From Candidatus Avipropionibacterium avicola (GTDB taxonomy: Bacteria; Actinomycetota; Actinomycetes; Propionibacteriales; Propionibacteriaceae), in contig DVLP01000319.1 in the NCBI GenBank assembly GCA_018715445.1, forward strand, positions 1 to 22,706: DNA of 22,706 bases. Reading direction: 5' to 3'. Shown piece after piece: positions 1 to 8,235 of this stretch. Every line of letters begins with the position of its first letter. The stretch's first letter is position 1. Under the pieces are notes generated by a model. It was not told the origin of the DNA, made no database searches, and saw nothing but the letters and a program-made list of their open reading frames with translations. A program made the translations under genes and the position numbers.

Positions 1-330
1 CGACGCCAACAGGAGGAGGCCGAGCTCTGGAGCGAGGCCCGTCGCGCGGACCTGCCGCGGTCGGTGCCCGAACCTGAGTCGGTTGTCCCGGAGTCGACGT
101 CTGCTCCGGACGTCACCGAGGAAGCTGTCGCCGACGAGTCGGTGGCGCCGCTCAATGCGGGCGCTGAGGTTGGCGAGGGTGGAGTTGAGGGGGCGAGGCC
201 GCGACGTGCGTTGGATCCAGAGCCCCTCGACGAGCTCGGGGGTCGTGAAGATGGGACCGGGGGTCGGGAGGATCAGGAGGTGCCGGCGGAGATCCGGCCC
301 CATGACCCGTCGCAGGGTCCGGTGATCTGA
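1..330 (+). CDS. C-terminal part of an unknown protein (5' end outside the window)
   Basis: The reading frame is open from the first base and ends with TGA at 328-330. Codon third positions are mostly G or C, as expected for coding DNA here. The visible 109 residues are charged and low in complexity: a Q/E/R-rich helix-like start, then an acidic P/E/S/V-rich stretch that looks disordered, then a tail containing PLDELGGRED. I recognise no domain. The tail from about base 222 is encoded by a short dispersed element that recurs at 10861-10888, so the last ~35 residues are probably a recently acquired, non-conserved extension. The gene converges on the EcsC-family gene with only 3 bp between the stops. 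Confidence 0.5.
   Translation, partial: RRQQEEAELWSEARRADLPRSVPEPESVVPESTSAPDVTEEAVADESVAPLNAGAEVGEGGVEGARPRRALDPEPLDELGGREDGTGGREDQEVPAEIRPHDPSQGPVI
222..249. repeat. Dispersed GC-rich element, copy A (inside a coding tail)
   Basis: The core is GCCCCTCGACGAGCTCGGGG followed by TCGTGA after one variable base. It matches 10861-10888 at 26 of 28 positions. The centre contains the palindrome CGAGCTCG. Here it is translated as part of the C-terminus of the first gene. Confidence 0.6.
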
Positions 331-333
331 TCC

Positions 334-1005
334 TCAGGCGCGACGACGCCGGGTGACCAGCTCGCCGCGGGCATACACGCCGAGCTGGCGGGTCGCCCAG
401 CCGTCCCAGGCGGCACCGACGCCACCGCCGATGATCGGGATGCGCTTGGTCAGGGTGATGCTGAGTCCCTTGCCGCCGACGCGGGCGACCACGTCACGCA
501 GGACCTCCTTCGCGACCGCGGCGTCCAGGGCCGGATCGAACACCGGTGCCGTGGCCATCGCCATCGGGGAGGTCGGCAGTGTGCCGTTGTGGATCCGTCG
601 CGCCACCTCCTCGCCACCCAACAGGCAGGCGACGATGGCCGTACGGACCCGGTTGTCATTGAGGTCGTAGCCACGCAGGTGGGCGATCGCGGCGATCATC
701 CGCGTCTGGATCGTCAGGATGCCGGTGACATTGGCCGGCAGGGTGACCGGCATGGCCAGCAGGCCGCCGAGGTTGGTGACGAAGCCCTGGGCCCCGGCCA
801 TCGCGATGTGGGTGGCGACCAGGCTGTCGATCGCCTCGTCCACGTCGCCGGTGCGCTGCAGGTGATGTGAGGCCGAGTGCTTCGCGCCCGGCAGGCCGGA
901 GATGCCGTCGATGGCGATCTCCAACATGCGGCGCAGCACGCCACCGGCAATCGGGGTCGCCCGGTTCACGGTCTCCATGACCTTGCCCATCGGTTTCTGC
1001 GCCAT
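334..1005 (-). CDS. EcsC family protein
   Basis: The 223-residue protein matches the EcsC family pattern. A glycine-rich segment near residues 92-104 (GAQGFVTNLGGLLAMP) is followed by LPANVTGILTIQTRMIAAIAHLRGYDL, which is typical of the family core, and then a second hydrophobic, glycine-rich stretch near residues 175-205 (IPIIGGGVGAAWDG). EcsC proteins are poorly understood. The name comes from Bacillus, where ecsC lies beside an ABC transporter operon, but no transporter is adjacent here. The ATG at 1005 is preceded by AGGAG at a good distance. The gene is divergent from aat, with about 110 bp between them. There is no signal peptide; the hydrophobic segments suggest membrane association. 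Family assignment is fairly firm; the function is unknown. Confidence 0.8.
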   Translation of the reverse strand: MAQKPMGKVMETVNRATPIAGGVLRRMLEIAIDGISGLPGAKHSASHHLQRTGDVDEAIDSLVATHIAMAGAQGFVTNLGGLLAMPVTLPANVTGILTIQTRMIAAIAHLRGYDLNDNRVRTAIVACLLGGEEVARRIHNGTLPTSPMAMATAPVFDPALDAAVAKEVLRDVVARVGGKGLSITLTKRIPIIGGGVGAAWDGWATRQLGVYARGELVTRRRRA

Positions 1006-1117
1006 CGGTGCTCCTGCCCTCGCTCAGCGTTACCAAGAGTACGTGCCGTGACCGGTCACCGGATGGGGTGGGACCCGGAGCTGCCCCGGGGATCACCTCG
1101 TGCGCCACAATGGCCGG

Positions 1118-1810
1118 GTGCCCTCATCGATCTTCGGCGACCCGGAGGAATGGCCGCCCCAGGATCCCATCGGCCTGTCCGAGGACCTGACGCTGCCGCT
1201 GGTGGTCGAGGGCTACCGCAGCGGGGTCTTCCCGATGCCGGTCCCCCGCGAACTGCCGCACGGCATCCGCTTCGCCTGGTTCTGCCCACCGCAGCGCGGC
1301 ATCCTGCCGCTGACGAACCTGCGGATCACCCGCAGCCTGCGCAAGACCGCCAAGCGATACCGTGTCAGCGTCGACCGACGATTCACCGAGGTCATGACCC
1401 GCTGCGCCGATCCGTCCCGCGACGGGTCCTGGATCACCGACGAGATCGTCGCGGTGTACGCCGGACTGCACGAGCGTGGGCTGGCCCACTCGGTGGAGGT
1501 CTGGGACGACCACGACCGACTCGTCGGCGGGCTGTACGGCGTCGGTCTCGGCGGACTCTTCGCCGGCGAGTCGATGTTCCACGATCCCGAGCACGGTCGC
1601 GACGCCTCCAAGGTCGCCCTGATCCGTCTGGTCGAGTTGCTCACCGAGGCCGGCGGGGAGCGGCTGCTGGACGTGCAGTGGTCGACCCCGCACCTGGCCA
1701 GCCTCGGGGTCGTCGAGGTCGACCGTGCCGACTACCTCGCCCGGCTCGACCGAGTGCTGCCTGTCTCGCCCCCGATGTGGGACTCTACGCGACTATGGCG
1801 ATACAGCTAG
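1118..1810 (+). CDS. aat: Leucyl/phenylalanyl-tRNA-protein transferase
   Basis: Aat transfers Leu or Phe from aminoacyl-tRNA to the N-terminus of proteins with basic N-terminal residues, marking them for ClpS/ClpAP-type degradation (bacterial N-degron pathway). Family signatures are clear: YRSGVFPMP near the N-terminus, WFCPPQRGILPL, then GSWITDEIVAVYAGLHERGLAHSVEVWD, GGLYGVGLGGLFAGESMF and DVQWSTPHLASLGVVEV. At about 230 residues the length is normal. I chose the GTG at 1118 because its product (VPSSIFGDPEEWP) begins as family members do; a GTG at 1100 in the same frame would add six residues, and neither has a strong Shine-Dalgarno. The last residues (DSTRLWRYS) lie in a partly palindromic stretch shared with the AAA+ ATPase promoter. 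It converges on the rhamnosidase gene with a 36-bp gap. Confidence 0.93.
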   Translation: MPSSIFGDPEEWPPQDPIGLSEDLTLPLVVEGYRSGVFPMPVPRELPHGIRFAWFCPPQRGILPLTNLRITRSLRKTAKRYRVSVDRRFTEVMTRCADPSRDGSWITDEIVAVYAGLHERGLAHSVEVWDDHDRLVGGLYGVGLGGLFAGESMFHDPEHGRDASKVALIRLVELLTEAGGERLLDVQWSTPHLASLGVVEVDRADYLARLDRVLPVSPPMWDSTRLWRYS

Positions 1811-1832
1811 ATGTGCCGATAGGGCGGCATCG
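1806..1832 (+). other. 27-bp motif, copy 1 (overlaps the aat stop)
   Basis: It begins GCTAGATGTG and ends GCATCG, with 22 of 27 positions identical to 5794-5820 at the AAA+ ATPase start. Just upstream, GCGACTATGG...CTAG (about 1789-1810) resembles the same motif in reverse orientation, so the aat end is an imperfect palindrome around CTAG. It could act as a transcription end signal, an operator or a relic; no gene starts downstream of it. Confidence 0.4.
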
Positions 1833-1846
1833 AGCGCCATCCTCGC

Positions 1847-3970
1847 TCACAGCAGTGGCAGGAACGCCAACGGTGCCGCCGCCCACGCATGGCTCAGGCT
1901 GCCGGCCCGGTCAAAGGCCACAGCGCCCTCACTGACCTCCCAGGTCGTGGCGCCCGGCGCCGTCTGCGGTGCCCATCGCTGCAGCACCTCGGCACGGACC
2001 AGGTCGGTGTGGCCCGGGTCGGCCAGCAGCGCGCGATACCGGAAGTACGACTGCACCAGCGTGCCGGGATCGTTGGTCGGATCGGCCAACCAGGCCCGCA
2101 GGCCGGCGGCGCGATCACGCCACGGTTGGCCGGGGGCCAGTGCGGCCAGGGCCACGGTGAACGAGTCCTGCTGCTCGGGTGCGCCCGGGTAGGCACGGCC
2201 GTGGCAGGGGCAGGCATAGCTCACCGGCACCCCATCGGCGGCGAACTTCGCCACGGCTGCGACATCGACCTCCGCGGCCAGTGCCCGCCAACGGTCACCG
2301 TCGCCGCGACCCAGGGCGTCGGCGAACCCACCGGCGTACTCAGCCGCCGTGGCGAACAGCACGGCCAAGGGAGCGTCCCAGCGACCGGCCTCGCAGATCT
2401 CGAGCCGGCCGTCCAGCGTCGGGGTCCAGTCGTAGAAGTGCCAAAGGTCCTCCGCCGGACGCACCAGCGGCAGGCCGTCGACCCGCGACGAGCTGAACGC
2501 CTCCAGCACCGACTCGACCGACGGCCAGCACCGCGCCAGGTGGTCCAGGTCAGGCGCCGCGGAGCACAGCTCGTGGACCGAGCAGATCCAGTGCAGGGCG
2601 AACGACGGGATCGTGCGGTCCACCGCCGACGGCGAGGTCATCCGCAGCAGACCGTCGGGGCGTCGGTTCGCTCCCAGCAGCTCCTGGCTGAAGCGGGAGA
2701 GCTCGACCGCGGCAGAGGCCTGATCCGTGGCAGTGGGCCCGTACGCGGCCAGTCCGATCGCGGTCTGCACCCGGGCGTCCAGACCGTACAACGACTGCTC
2801 TCGCCACGGGGTGTCCTCGTAGTGTTCCTGGGCGCACAGCCGCAGCGTCCGGTCGCAGGCCTGCCCGATCGCGTGCAGGCGCGGATCGGTGTGACCGATC
2901 CGGGTGTCAGGGAGACGGTGTCCGCGTCGATGCAGGACCAGGTGCCGGATCCGTACGTGATCAGCCTCGGTCGTCAGGTGGAGTTGCAGATGACGCCCGG
3001 CGATCCGTTGCAGACGATGGGTGAAACGGGTGCGACCGGCCGGGAACTCAATCCTGGCAGCAAAGTTGCGCGGACCGACGGCCGTGCGTACCCGCAGGTC
3101 GTCCAGGTGTTCGCCCCAGCCGAGGTCCACCCGGACCGGGGCATCGCACTCCAGCTCGAGCTCGACATGGCCGGCGACGACCTCGCCCAGATCGGCGATC
3201 GCCACCGCACCCCAGCCGTCCGGGTCGACCGCCGCCACCAGCTCCTCGGTCGGGGTGATCGACCGGGTCCGCAGGCTGGCGCCCTGCATCTGCAGGGCCG
3301 GGGTCGGCGCGTCCGGTACGGCGGTGACCTCGCCGACCACGGTGAAGCGACCCACCACCCGGCCCAGGCCGACCGGACGGGGCCGGGCCCGTGGTGCCGC
3401 GACCGGCGCCGGAGCCAGTACGGCCTTGCCCAGCACTTCGTCGTCGCCGCGCAGATCGCAGCGGAAGCTGTGACCGAGCTGCGGCGACACCCACTCCACC
3501 GAGGACCCGCTCACGTACTGCGGGTCAGGACCGACCTGGATCCGGTCCGGGCTGATCGCGCGCCACTGCTGGCCCACCCGCGCGGCCAGGGCGACCCGCC
3601 ACGGATGGGGATCGCAGCGCGAGGTCCGGGCCGCGGCATTGAGCAGGGTGAGCCGCAGCTGACGATTCGCGGCGTGCTCGGTGGCACCGGGTGGTTCGGG
3701 ACTGGGTAGTTCGGGACCGGGTAGTTTGGGACTGGGCAGCTCGACGACGTCGTGGTACCAGTGCTCACCCACGGTCGGGATCCGACCGGCATCGACGAAC
3801 TCCTCGTCCACCCACAGCGCCCACGCGTCGGGGCAGCAGATCGCGACCGCTTCCCAGTCGGGGTCGGCCACCAGTCGGACCCGGAGCCAGTCGTTCTCCG
3901 CAGGCCGGTCGGCCTCGGGGCCCGACGGGTGCCACCACTGCCACGTCGTGGCCTCGGCAAGGGTCGACAT
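1847..3970 (-). CDS. GH78-like alpha-L-rhamnosidase family protein
   Basis: This 707-residue protein is predicted to hydrolyse terminal alpha-L-rhamnose or a related sugar. The N-terminal half (residues ~1-350) looks like beta-sandwich modules; the rest is an (alpha/alpha)6 barrel. HYEDTPWREQSLYGLDARVQ at about residues 378-397 corresponds to the GH78 region with the catalytic glutamate (WRE). The C-terminus GSLSHAWAAAPLAFLPLL is the usual family ending. There is no signal peptide, so it is probably cytoplasmic and acts on imported oligosaccharides. The ATG at 3970 is preceded by GAGGAGG; in-frame codons up to 4099 would overlap ilvD and are rejected. A proline-rich run at about residues 78-92 is encoded by a 15-bp tandem repeat. 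It is divergent from ilvD. Substrate is not determinable; unsaturated rhamnogalacturonan or other sugars are possible. Confidence 0.78.
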   Translation of the reverse strand: MSTLAEATTWQWWHPSGPEADRPAENDWLRVRLVADPDWEAVAICCPDAWALWVDEEFVDAGRIPTVGEHWYHDVVELPSPKLPGPELPSPEPPGATEHAANRQLRLTLLNAAARTSRCDPHPWRVALAARVGQQWRAISPDRIQVGPDPQYVSGSSVEWVSPQLGHSFRCDLRGDDEVLGKAVLAPAPVAAPRARPRPVGLGRVVGRFTVVGEVTAVPDAPTPALQMQGASLRTRSITPTEELVAAVDPDGWGAVAIADLGEVVAGHVELELECDAPVRVDLGWGEHLDDLRVRTAVGPRNFAARIEFPAGRTRFTHRLQRIAGRHLQLHLTTEADHVRIRHLVLHRRGHRLPDTRIGHTDPRLHAIGQACDRTLRLCAQEHYEDTPWREQSLYGLDARVQTAIGLAAYGPTATDQASAAVELSRFSQELLGANRRPDGLLRMTSPSAVDRTIPSFALHWICSVHELCSAAPDLDHLARCWPSVESVLEAFSSSRVDGLPLVRPAEDLWHFYDWTPTLDGRLEICEAGRWDAPLAVLFATAAEYAGGFADALGRGDGDRWRALAAEVDVAAVAKFAADGVPVSYACPCHGRAYPGAPEQQDSFTVALAALAPGQPWRDRAAGLRAWLADPTNDPGTLVQSYFRYRALLADPGHTDLVRAEVLQRWAPQTAPGATTWEVSEGAVAFDRAGSLSHAWAAAPLAFLPLL
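3694..3738. repeat. In-frame 15-bp tandem repeat within the rhamnosidase gene
   Basis: Three units of GTTCGGGACTGGGTA type start at 3694, 3709 and 3724, each differing from the consensus at one to three positions; a fragment continues at 3739. Because 15 is a multiple of three, the repeat encodes pentapeptides (LPSPK, LPGPE, LPSPE on the minus strand), a proline-rich linker. Confidence 0.75.
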
Positions 3971-4022
3971 GGTCCTCCTCGACTCGGATGCCCCCATGCT
4001 GGCACTGATCCGACCTGCCGCC

Positions 4023-4058
4023 CAGCACCGTGCCGGAACGAGCAGCACAGTGCCGGAA
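4023..4058. promoter_or_regulatory. Paired 16-bp direct repeats in the rhamnosidase/ilvD divergent spacer
   Basis: CAGCACCGTGCCGGAA at 4023-4038 and CAGCACAGTGCCGGAA at 4043-4058 differ at one position and are exactly 20 bp apart, close to two helical turns. They sit just upstream of the ilvD leader. A binding site for a regulator on one face of the DNA is possible; the second copy also contributes the GGAAGGA that may be the ilvD ribosome site. Confidence 0.35.
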
Positions 4059-4074
4059 GGACTAGCCTTGGACG

Positions 4075-5754
4075 ATGGACGCTGTCGACATGAAACCACG
4101 CTCGCGGGACGTCACCGACGGACTGGAGCGCACCGCGGCTCGCGGGATGCTGCGCGCGGTCGGGATGGGCGACGAGGACTTCGCCAAGCCGCAGATCGGG
4201 GTCGCCTCCAGCTGGAACGAGATCACCCCGTGCAACCTCTCGCTCGACCGACTGGCCAAGGCGGTCAAGAACGGGGTCCACGCCGCCGGGGGCTACCCCT
4301 TGGAGTTCGGCACGATCTCGGTCTCGGACGGGATCTCGATGGGCCACGAGGGGATGCACTTCTCGCTGGTCTCCCGGGAGGTCATCGCCGACTCGGTGGA
4401 GACGGTGATGATGGCCGAACGGCTCGACGGCTCGGTGCTGTTGGCCGGCTGTGACAAGTCGCTGCCCGGGATGATGATGGCGGCTGCCCGTCTCGACCTG
4501 TCCAGCGTCTTCCTCTACGCCGGCTCGACGATGCCCGGTCAGGTCGACGGTCAGGACGTCACGATCATCGACGCCTTCGAGGCGGTCGGTGCCTGCCTGG
4601 CCGGACGGATCAGCCGGGAACAGGTGGATCGGGTCGAGCGGGCGATCTGTCCGGGCGAGGGTGCCTGCGGCGGGATGTACACCGCCAACACCATGGCCGC
4701 GATCGGTGAGGCCCTGGGGCTGTCGTTGCCGGGTTCGGCCGCGCCCCCGGCCGTCGACAGCCGTCGCGACGGTTTCGCCCGCCGTTCCGGTGAGGCGGTG
4801 GTCAACCTGCTGCGCGAGGGCATCACGGCGCGACAGATCCTGACCCGTGAGGCCTTCGAGAACGCGATCGCGGTGACGATGGCCCTGGGTGGCTCCACCA
4901 ATGCGGTGCTGCACCTGCTGGCGATCGCCAACGAGGCCGAGGTCGAGCTGTCCATCGACGACTTCAACCGGATCGGTGACAAGGTGCCGCACCTAGGTGA
5001 CCTGAAGCCGTTCGGCCGGTTCGTGATGAACGATGTCGACAAGGTCGGCGGCATCCCGGTGGTGATGAAGGCACTGCTCGAGGCCGGGCTGCTGCACGGT
5101 GACACCCTGACGGTCACCGGCCGGACGATGGCGGAGAACCTGGAGGCCCTCGCCCCGGCCGCGGTCGACGGTGAGGTGATCCGCAGGCTCAGTGAGCCGA
5201 TCCACCGTACGGGTGGTCTCACAATCCTGCGGGGCAGCCTCGCGCCCGAGGGGGCCGTGGTGAAGTCGGCCGGCTTCGACGAGGACACCTTCGTCGGCAC
5301 CGCCCGGGTCTTCGACGGTGAGCGGGCCGCCCTCGACGCGCTGGCCGACGGCCAGATCGTGGCCGGCGACGTGGTCGTGATCCGCTACGAGGGACCCAAG
5401 GGAGGACCGGGGATGCGGGAGATGCTGGCCATCACCGGCGCGATCAAGGGCGCCGGGCTCGGCAAGGACGTCCTGCTGATCACCGACGGCCGCTTCTCCG
5501 GCGGTACGACCGGTCTGTGCGTCGGCCACATCGCCCCGGAGGCGGTGGATGCCGGCCCGATCGCCTTCGTCGCCGACGGTGACCGGATCACCCTCGACGT
5601 GGCGAACAAGACCCTGGACGTCGAGATCGACGACGCCGAGCTGGCCAACCGCCGCGAGGGGTGGGAGCCGCTGCCCCCCAAGTACACCCGAGGGGTGCTC
5701 GGCAAGTACGCCCGGACCGTCAAGTCGGCGGTGTACGGCGCGATCACGAGCTGA
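4075..5754 (+). CDS. ilvD: Dihydroxy-acid dehydratase
   Basis: IlvD dehydrates 2,3-dihydroxy-isovalerate and 2,3-dihydroxy-3-methylvalerate to the 2-keto acids in valine, isoleucine and leucine synthesis. The 559-residue length is normal. Expected cluster-binding cysteines are present at C53 (TPCNLSL), C126 (AGCDKSLPG, with K128 as the metal-site lysine) and C198 ([16 protein letters not shown]), and the active-site loop GRFSGGTTG is near the C-terminus. Actinobacterial enzymes of this type usually carry a [2Fe-2S] cluster. The ATG at 4075 has GGAAGGA about 13 bp upstream; the ATG at 4090 would start [12 protein letters not shown] and is a possible alternative, but has no leader. No other ilv gene is adjacent, so it stands alone, divergent from the rhamnosidase. 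Confidence 0.97.
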   Translation: MDAVDMKPRSRDVTDGLERTAARGMLRAVGMGDEDFAKPQIGVASSWNEITPCNLSLDRLAKAVKNGVHAAGGYPLEFGTISVSDGISMGHEGMHFSLVSREVIADSVETVMMAERLDGSVLLAGCDKSLPGMMMAAARLDLSSVFLYAGSTMPGQVDGQDVTIIDAFEAVGACLAGRISREQVDRVERAICPGEGACGGMYTANTMAAIGEALGLSLPGSAAPPAVDSRRDGFARRSGEAVVNLLREGITARQILTREAFENAIAVTMALGGSTNAVLHLLAIANEAEVELSIDDFNRIGDKVPHLGDLKPFGRFVMNDVDKVGGIPVVMKALLEAGLLHGDTLTVTGRTMAENLEALAPAAVDGEVIRRLSEPIHRTGGLTILRGSLAPEGAVVKSAGFDEDTFVGTARVFDGERAALDALADGQIVAGDVVVIRYEGPKGGPGMREMLAITGAIKGAGLGKDVLLITDGRFSGGTTGLCVGHIAPEAVDAGPIAFVADGDRITLDVANKTLDVEIDDAELANRREGWEPLPPKYTRGVLGKYARTVKSAVYGAITS

Positions 5755-5773
5755 CCACGCCTCTGCGACACTC

Positions 5774-5820
5774 TTGGGAAATCTCGGAAGATCGCTAGAT
5801 GTGACCATAGAGTCGCATCG
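5774..5820 (+). promoter_or_regulatory. Promoter/operator at the AAA+ ATPase start (27-bp motif, copy 2)
   Basis: The 27-bp motif (5794-5820) contains an inverted repeat, ATGTGAC, six bases, GTCGCAT (5799-5818), with 6 of 7 matching pairs, ending at the GTG start (5820). A weak promoter is TTGGGA at 5774-5779, 16 bp, TAGATG at 5796-5801. If that is used, the transcript would be almost leaderless and the palindrome would cover the start point. The match to 1806-1832 suggests a real element, but the binding protein is unknown. Confidence 0.4.
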
Positions 5821-7016
5821 TGGACCCGATCCAGAACCCGTACGCGCCCGGAGCCGGCCAGCGACCCCCGGAGTTGGCCGGTCGTGACGCCGAGCTGCAA
5901 CAGTTCGACGTCGTCCTGGAACGCATCGCCCGCGGCCGACCCGAGCGTTCGCTCGTGCTGACCGGGCTGCGCGGGGTCGGCAAGACCGTCCTGCTGAACG
6001 CGCTGCGTGGCGCCGCGGTCCGCGCCGGATGGGGCACCGGCAAGTTGGAGGCCCGCCCGGACCAGTCCCTGCGGCGGCCGCTGTCGGCGGCCCTGCACAT
6101 GGCCGTACGGGAGCTGGGCAAGCCGGGCGAGCCCGCCGACGACCAGGTGCTCGGGACCATCCGGGCCTTCGTCGAACGCGACGCCAAGCCGGGGGCCAAG
6201 CTGCGGGACCGGTGGAATCCGGGCATCTCGGTCCCGGCCACCCACGGGCGGGCCGACTCCGGCGACATCGAGATCGACCTGGTCGAACTGCTCTCCGATG
6301 TCGCCGGGCTGGCCCAGGACCACCACACCGGGGTCGCCCTGTTCATCGACGAGATGCAGGACCTCGGTCCCGATGACGTCTCGGCGCTGTGTGCGGCCTG
6401 TCACGAGCTCAGCCAGCAGGCCTTGCCGCTGATCGTGGTCGGCGCGGGACTGCCCCACCTGCCGGCCGTGCTGTCGGCCTCGAAGTCGTACTCGGAGCGG
6501 TTGTTCCGCTACGTCCGGATCGACCGGTTGAGCCGCGAGGCCGCCGACCGCGCCCTGGAGAACCCGGCCGCCGAGGAGGGCGCGCGGTTCGAGGAGCGCG
6601 CACTGGAGCAGATGTATCGCGTCACCGGCGGCTACCCCTACTTCATCCAGGCCTACGGCAAGGTGACCTGGGACCTGGCGCCGCACTCCCCGATCACCGG
6701 CGAGGACGTCGCGGTCGCGGTGCCCGAGGCCGAGCAGGAGCTGGCGGTCGGCTTCTTCGGGTCGCGGTACGAGCGGGCCACCCCGGCGGAGCGGGAGTAC
6801 CTGCGGGCGATGGCCGAGGCGGCCGCGCCCGACGGTGACGATGCCAGCTCGGTGGCCACCTCCGCGGTCGCCGAACACCTCGGACGCAAGCCGCAGAGCC
6901 TGTCGCCGGCCCGTGACGCCCTGCTCAAGAAGGGGCTGATCTATTCGGGTGAGCGGGGTCGGATCGCCTTCACCGTCCCGCACTTCGGGAAGTACCTGCG
7001 CTCGCAGAGCGAGTGA
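5820..7016 (+). CDS. AAA+ ATPase (ORC1/archaeal-type ATPase fold)
   Basis: A 398-residue P-loop ATPase. Walker A is GLRGVGKT (residues 49-56), Walker B is VALFIDEMQDL (172-182), and a sensor-1-like strand LIVVGAGLPHLP lies near 203-214. After the ATPase core comes a helical lid (GGYPYFIQAYGKVTWD) and then a probable winged helix (residues ~315-398) ending in LSPARDALLKKGLIYS...IAFTVPHFGKYL. This architecture occurs in stand-alone, poorly characterised ATPases of many actinobacteria, some linked to mobile or stress functions; no partner is encoded here. The GTG at 5820 is favoured because MDPIQNPYAPGAG is the normal family start, and the N-terminal PxxPGAGxxPPxLAGRD motif precedes the ATPase domain. 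It has no clear Shine-Dalgarno. Function unknown. Confidence 0.85.
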   Translation: MDPIQNPYAPGAGQRPPELAGRDAELQQFDVVLERIARGRPERSLVLTGLRGVGKTVLLNALRGAAVRAGWGTGKLEARPDQSLRRPLSAALHMAVRELGKPGEPADDQVLGTIRAFVERDAKPGAKLRDRWNPGISVPATHGRADSGDIEIDLVELLSDVAGLAQDHHTGVALFIDEMQDLGPDDVSALCAACHELSQQALPLIVVGAGLPHLPAVLSASKSYSERLFRYVRIDRLSREAADRALENPAAEEGARFEERALEQMYRVTGGYPYFIQAYGKVTWDLAPHSPITGEDVAVAVPEAEQELAVGFFGSRYERATPAEREYLRAMAEAAAPDGDDASSVATSAVAEHLGRKPQSLSPARDALLKKGLIYSGERGRIAFTVPHFGKYLRSQSE

Positions 7017-7119
7017 GCCTGCAGGTTGTCGCGCCCTGAGGGCCGGCATCCACGCTGTGTCGATGCCGACGCCCAGGACGCGACGGTTTGCAGACCACCA
7101 CGGCCTCGCGGAGGCGGCG
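7017..7119. other. Convergent spacer without a clear signal
   Basis: This 103-bp gap separates the ends of the AAA+ ATPase and ABC permease genes. The only hairpin I see is GCCTC-GCG-GAGGC at 7103-7115, five pairs and no T-run, too weak to call a terminator. Confidence 0.3.
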
Positions 7120-8235
7120 TCAGCCCCGCAGGGCGTCCCGCAGCTTGACCCGGGCCCCCATGCGGAGCAGGGAGTTCTGGTAGATCTTCGCCCCCAGCCC
7201 GATGACCAGCACGCAGCTGACGAGCATCACGACCAGGGAGACGACCGGCTCCCACCACATCGCGTCACCGAAGAACACCCGGATCGGCATCGCCACGGCG
7301 GCGGAGAACGGCACGTACGACATGACCGTCATCACGACCGGGTTGTTGCCGAGGAAGATCGCCAGGAAGTACGGGATCATCACCAGGTAGATGATCGGCG
7401 TCAGGGTGGCGCCGGTGTCCTCCTGGCGCGAGACGAGGGCGCCAGCAGCGGCGAACATGGCGGCCAGCAGCACGAAGCCGAACAGGAAGAAGACCGCGAA
7501 CCAGACCAGCGGTGCTCCCAGCACCTGCAGGAACGCGGTCTGTCCGGAGATGGTCAGACCGATCGTGGCCACCGCAATCAACAGCACGATCTGCCCGACC
7601 GCCAGCACCGTGTTGCCGATCACCTTGCCGGCCAGCAGCACGCGCGCCGGGATGGTCGAGATCAGGATCTCGACGACCCGGGTCTGCTTCTCCTCCACCA
7701 CGCTCTGGGTGATCGGACTGCCGAAGGTCATCGCCGCCATCATGAAGACGATGCCGAAGACGAAGCCCAGGACGTAGCGCATCGCCGACTGGGCGGCGCC
7801 CTCCGGGTCGAGCAACTCCACCGTCGGGGTCGTCGAGAGGGCGTTGACCAGTTCGGACGGCATGTCGTCGTCGGCGATCACGGTCAGCCCGGTCGGTGAG
7901 TCCGGGTCGCCGACCACGGCAGCGTCGACCTCACCGGAGCGGACGAGCTCGGTCGCCGCCTCGCGGTCGGGCACCTCGGTGACCTCGAAGCCCTCCACAC
8001 CGGCCAACTGGTCGGCCGCGATCGGGGTGACGGCGATCGGGGTCAGGCTGTCGGAGGAGGCGCGGACCCCGCCGATGATGACGCCGGCCAGCGCGATCAG
8101 CACCAGGATGATGGTCGAGATGATGAAGGACTTGCTGCGCAGCTTGGCGGTCAGCTCACGTTCGGCGACCAGCAGCACGCCTTGGGCGGTGGAGACGGTT
8201 GACGGGGCCTGGGGTCGCGACTCGGTGCTGGTCAC
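7120..8235 (-). CDS. ABC-2 type transporter permease (NatB-like)
   Basis: A 371-residue membrane subunit of an ABC exporter. One N-terminal helix (about residues 38-58) is followed by an extracytoplasmic domain (~59-165) and then about five further helices, starting with MRYVLGFVFGIVFMMAAMTFG. The motif VVEEKQTRVVEILISTIPARVLLAGKVIG between helices two and three is characteristic of the NatB/YhaP-type ABC-2 permeases. NatB of Bacillus works with NatA in Na+ export; the substrate here cannot be read from sequence. The GTG at 8235 overlaps the TGA of the ATPase gene by four bases (GTGA), so translation is probably coupled and the two subunits are made together. Confidence 0.88.
   Translation of the reverse strand: MTSTESRPQAPSTVSTAQGVLLVAERELTAKLRSKSFIISTIILVLIALAGVIIGGVRASSDSLTPIAVTPIAADQLAGVEGFEVTEVPDREAATELVRSGEVDAAVVGDPDSPTGLTVIADDDMPSELVNALSTTPTVELLDPEGAAQSAMRYVLGFVFGIVFMMAAMTFGSPITQSVVEEKQTRVVEILISTIPARVLLAGKVIGNTVLAVGQIVLLIAVATIGLTISGQTAFLQVLGAPLVWFAVFFLFGFVLLAAMFAAAGALVSRQEDTGATLTPIIYLVMIPYFLAIFLGNNPVVMTVMSYVPFSAAVAMPIRVFFGDAMWWEPVVSLVVMLVSCVLVIGLGAKIYQNSLLRMGARVKLRDALRG

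Noticed and set aside
1889..3709. Plus-strand frame of 606 codons opposite the rhamnosidase
   Set aside because: Composition (R, Q, G rich without hydrophobic core) is that of an antisense shadow; the minus strand has GH78 signatures.
5385..7049. Minus-strand frame of 554 codons opposite ilvD end and the AAA+ gene
   Set aside because: Overlaps two well-supported genes and shows no recognisable domain.
7103..7115. Possible terminator GCCTC-GCG-GAGGC
   Set aside because: Only five pairs, no T-run, and such short GC hairpins are common by chance at this base composition.
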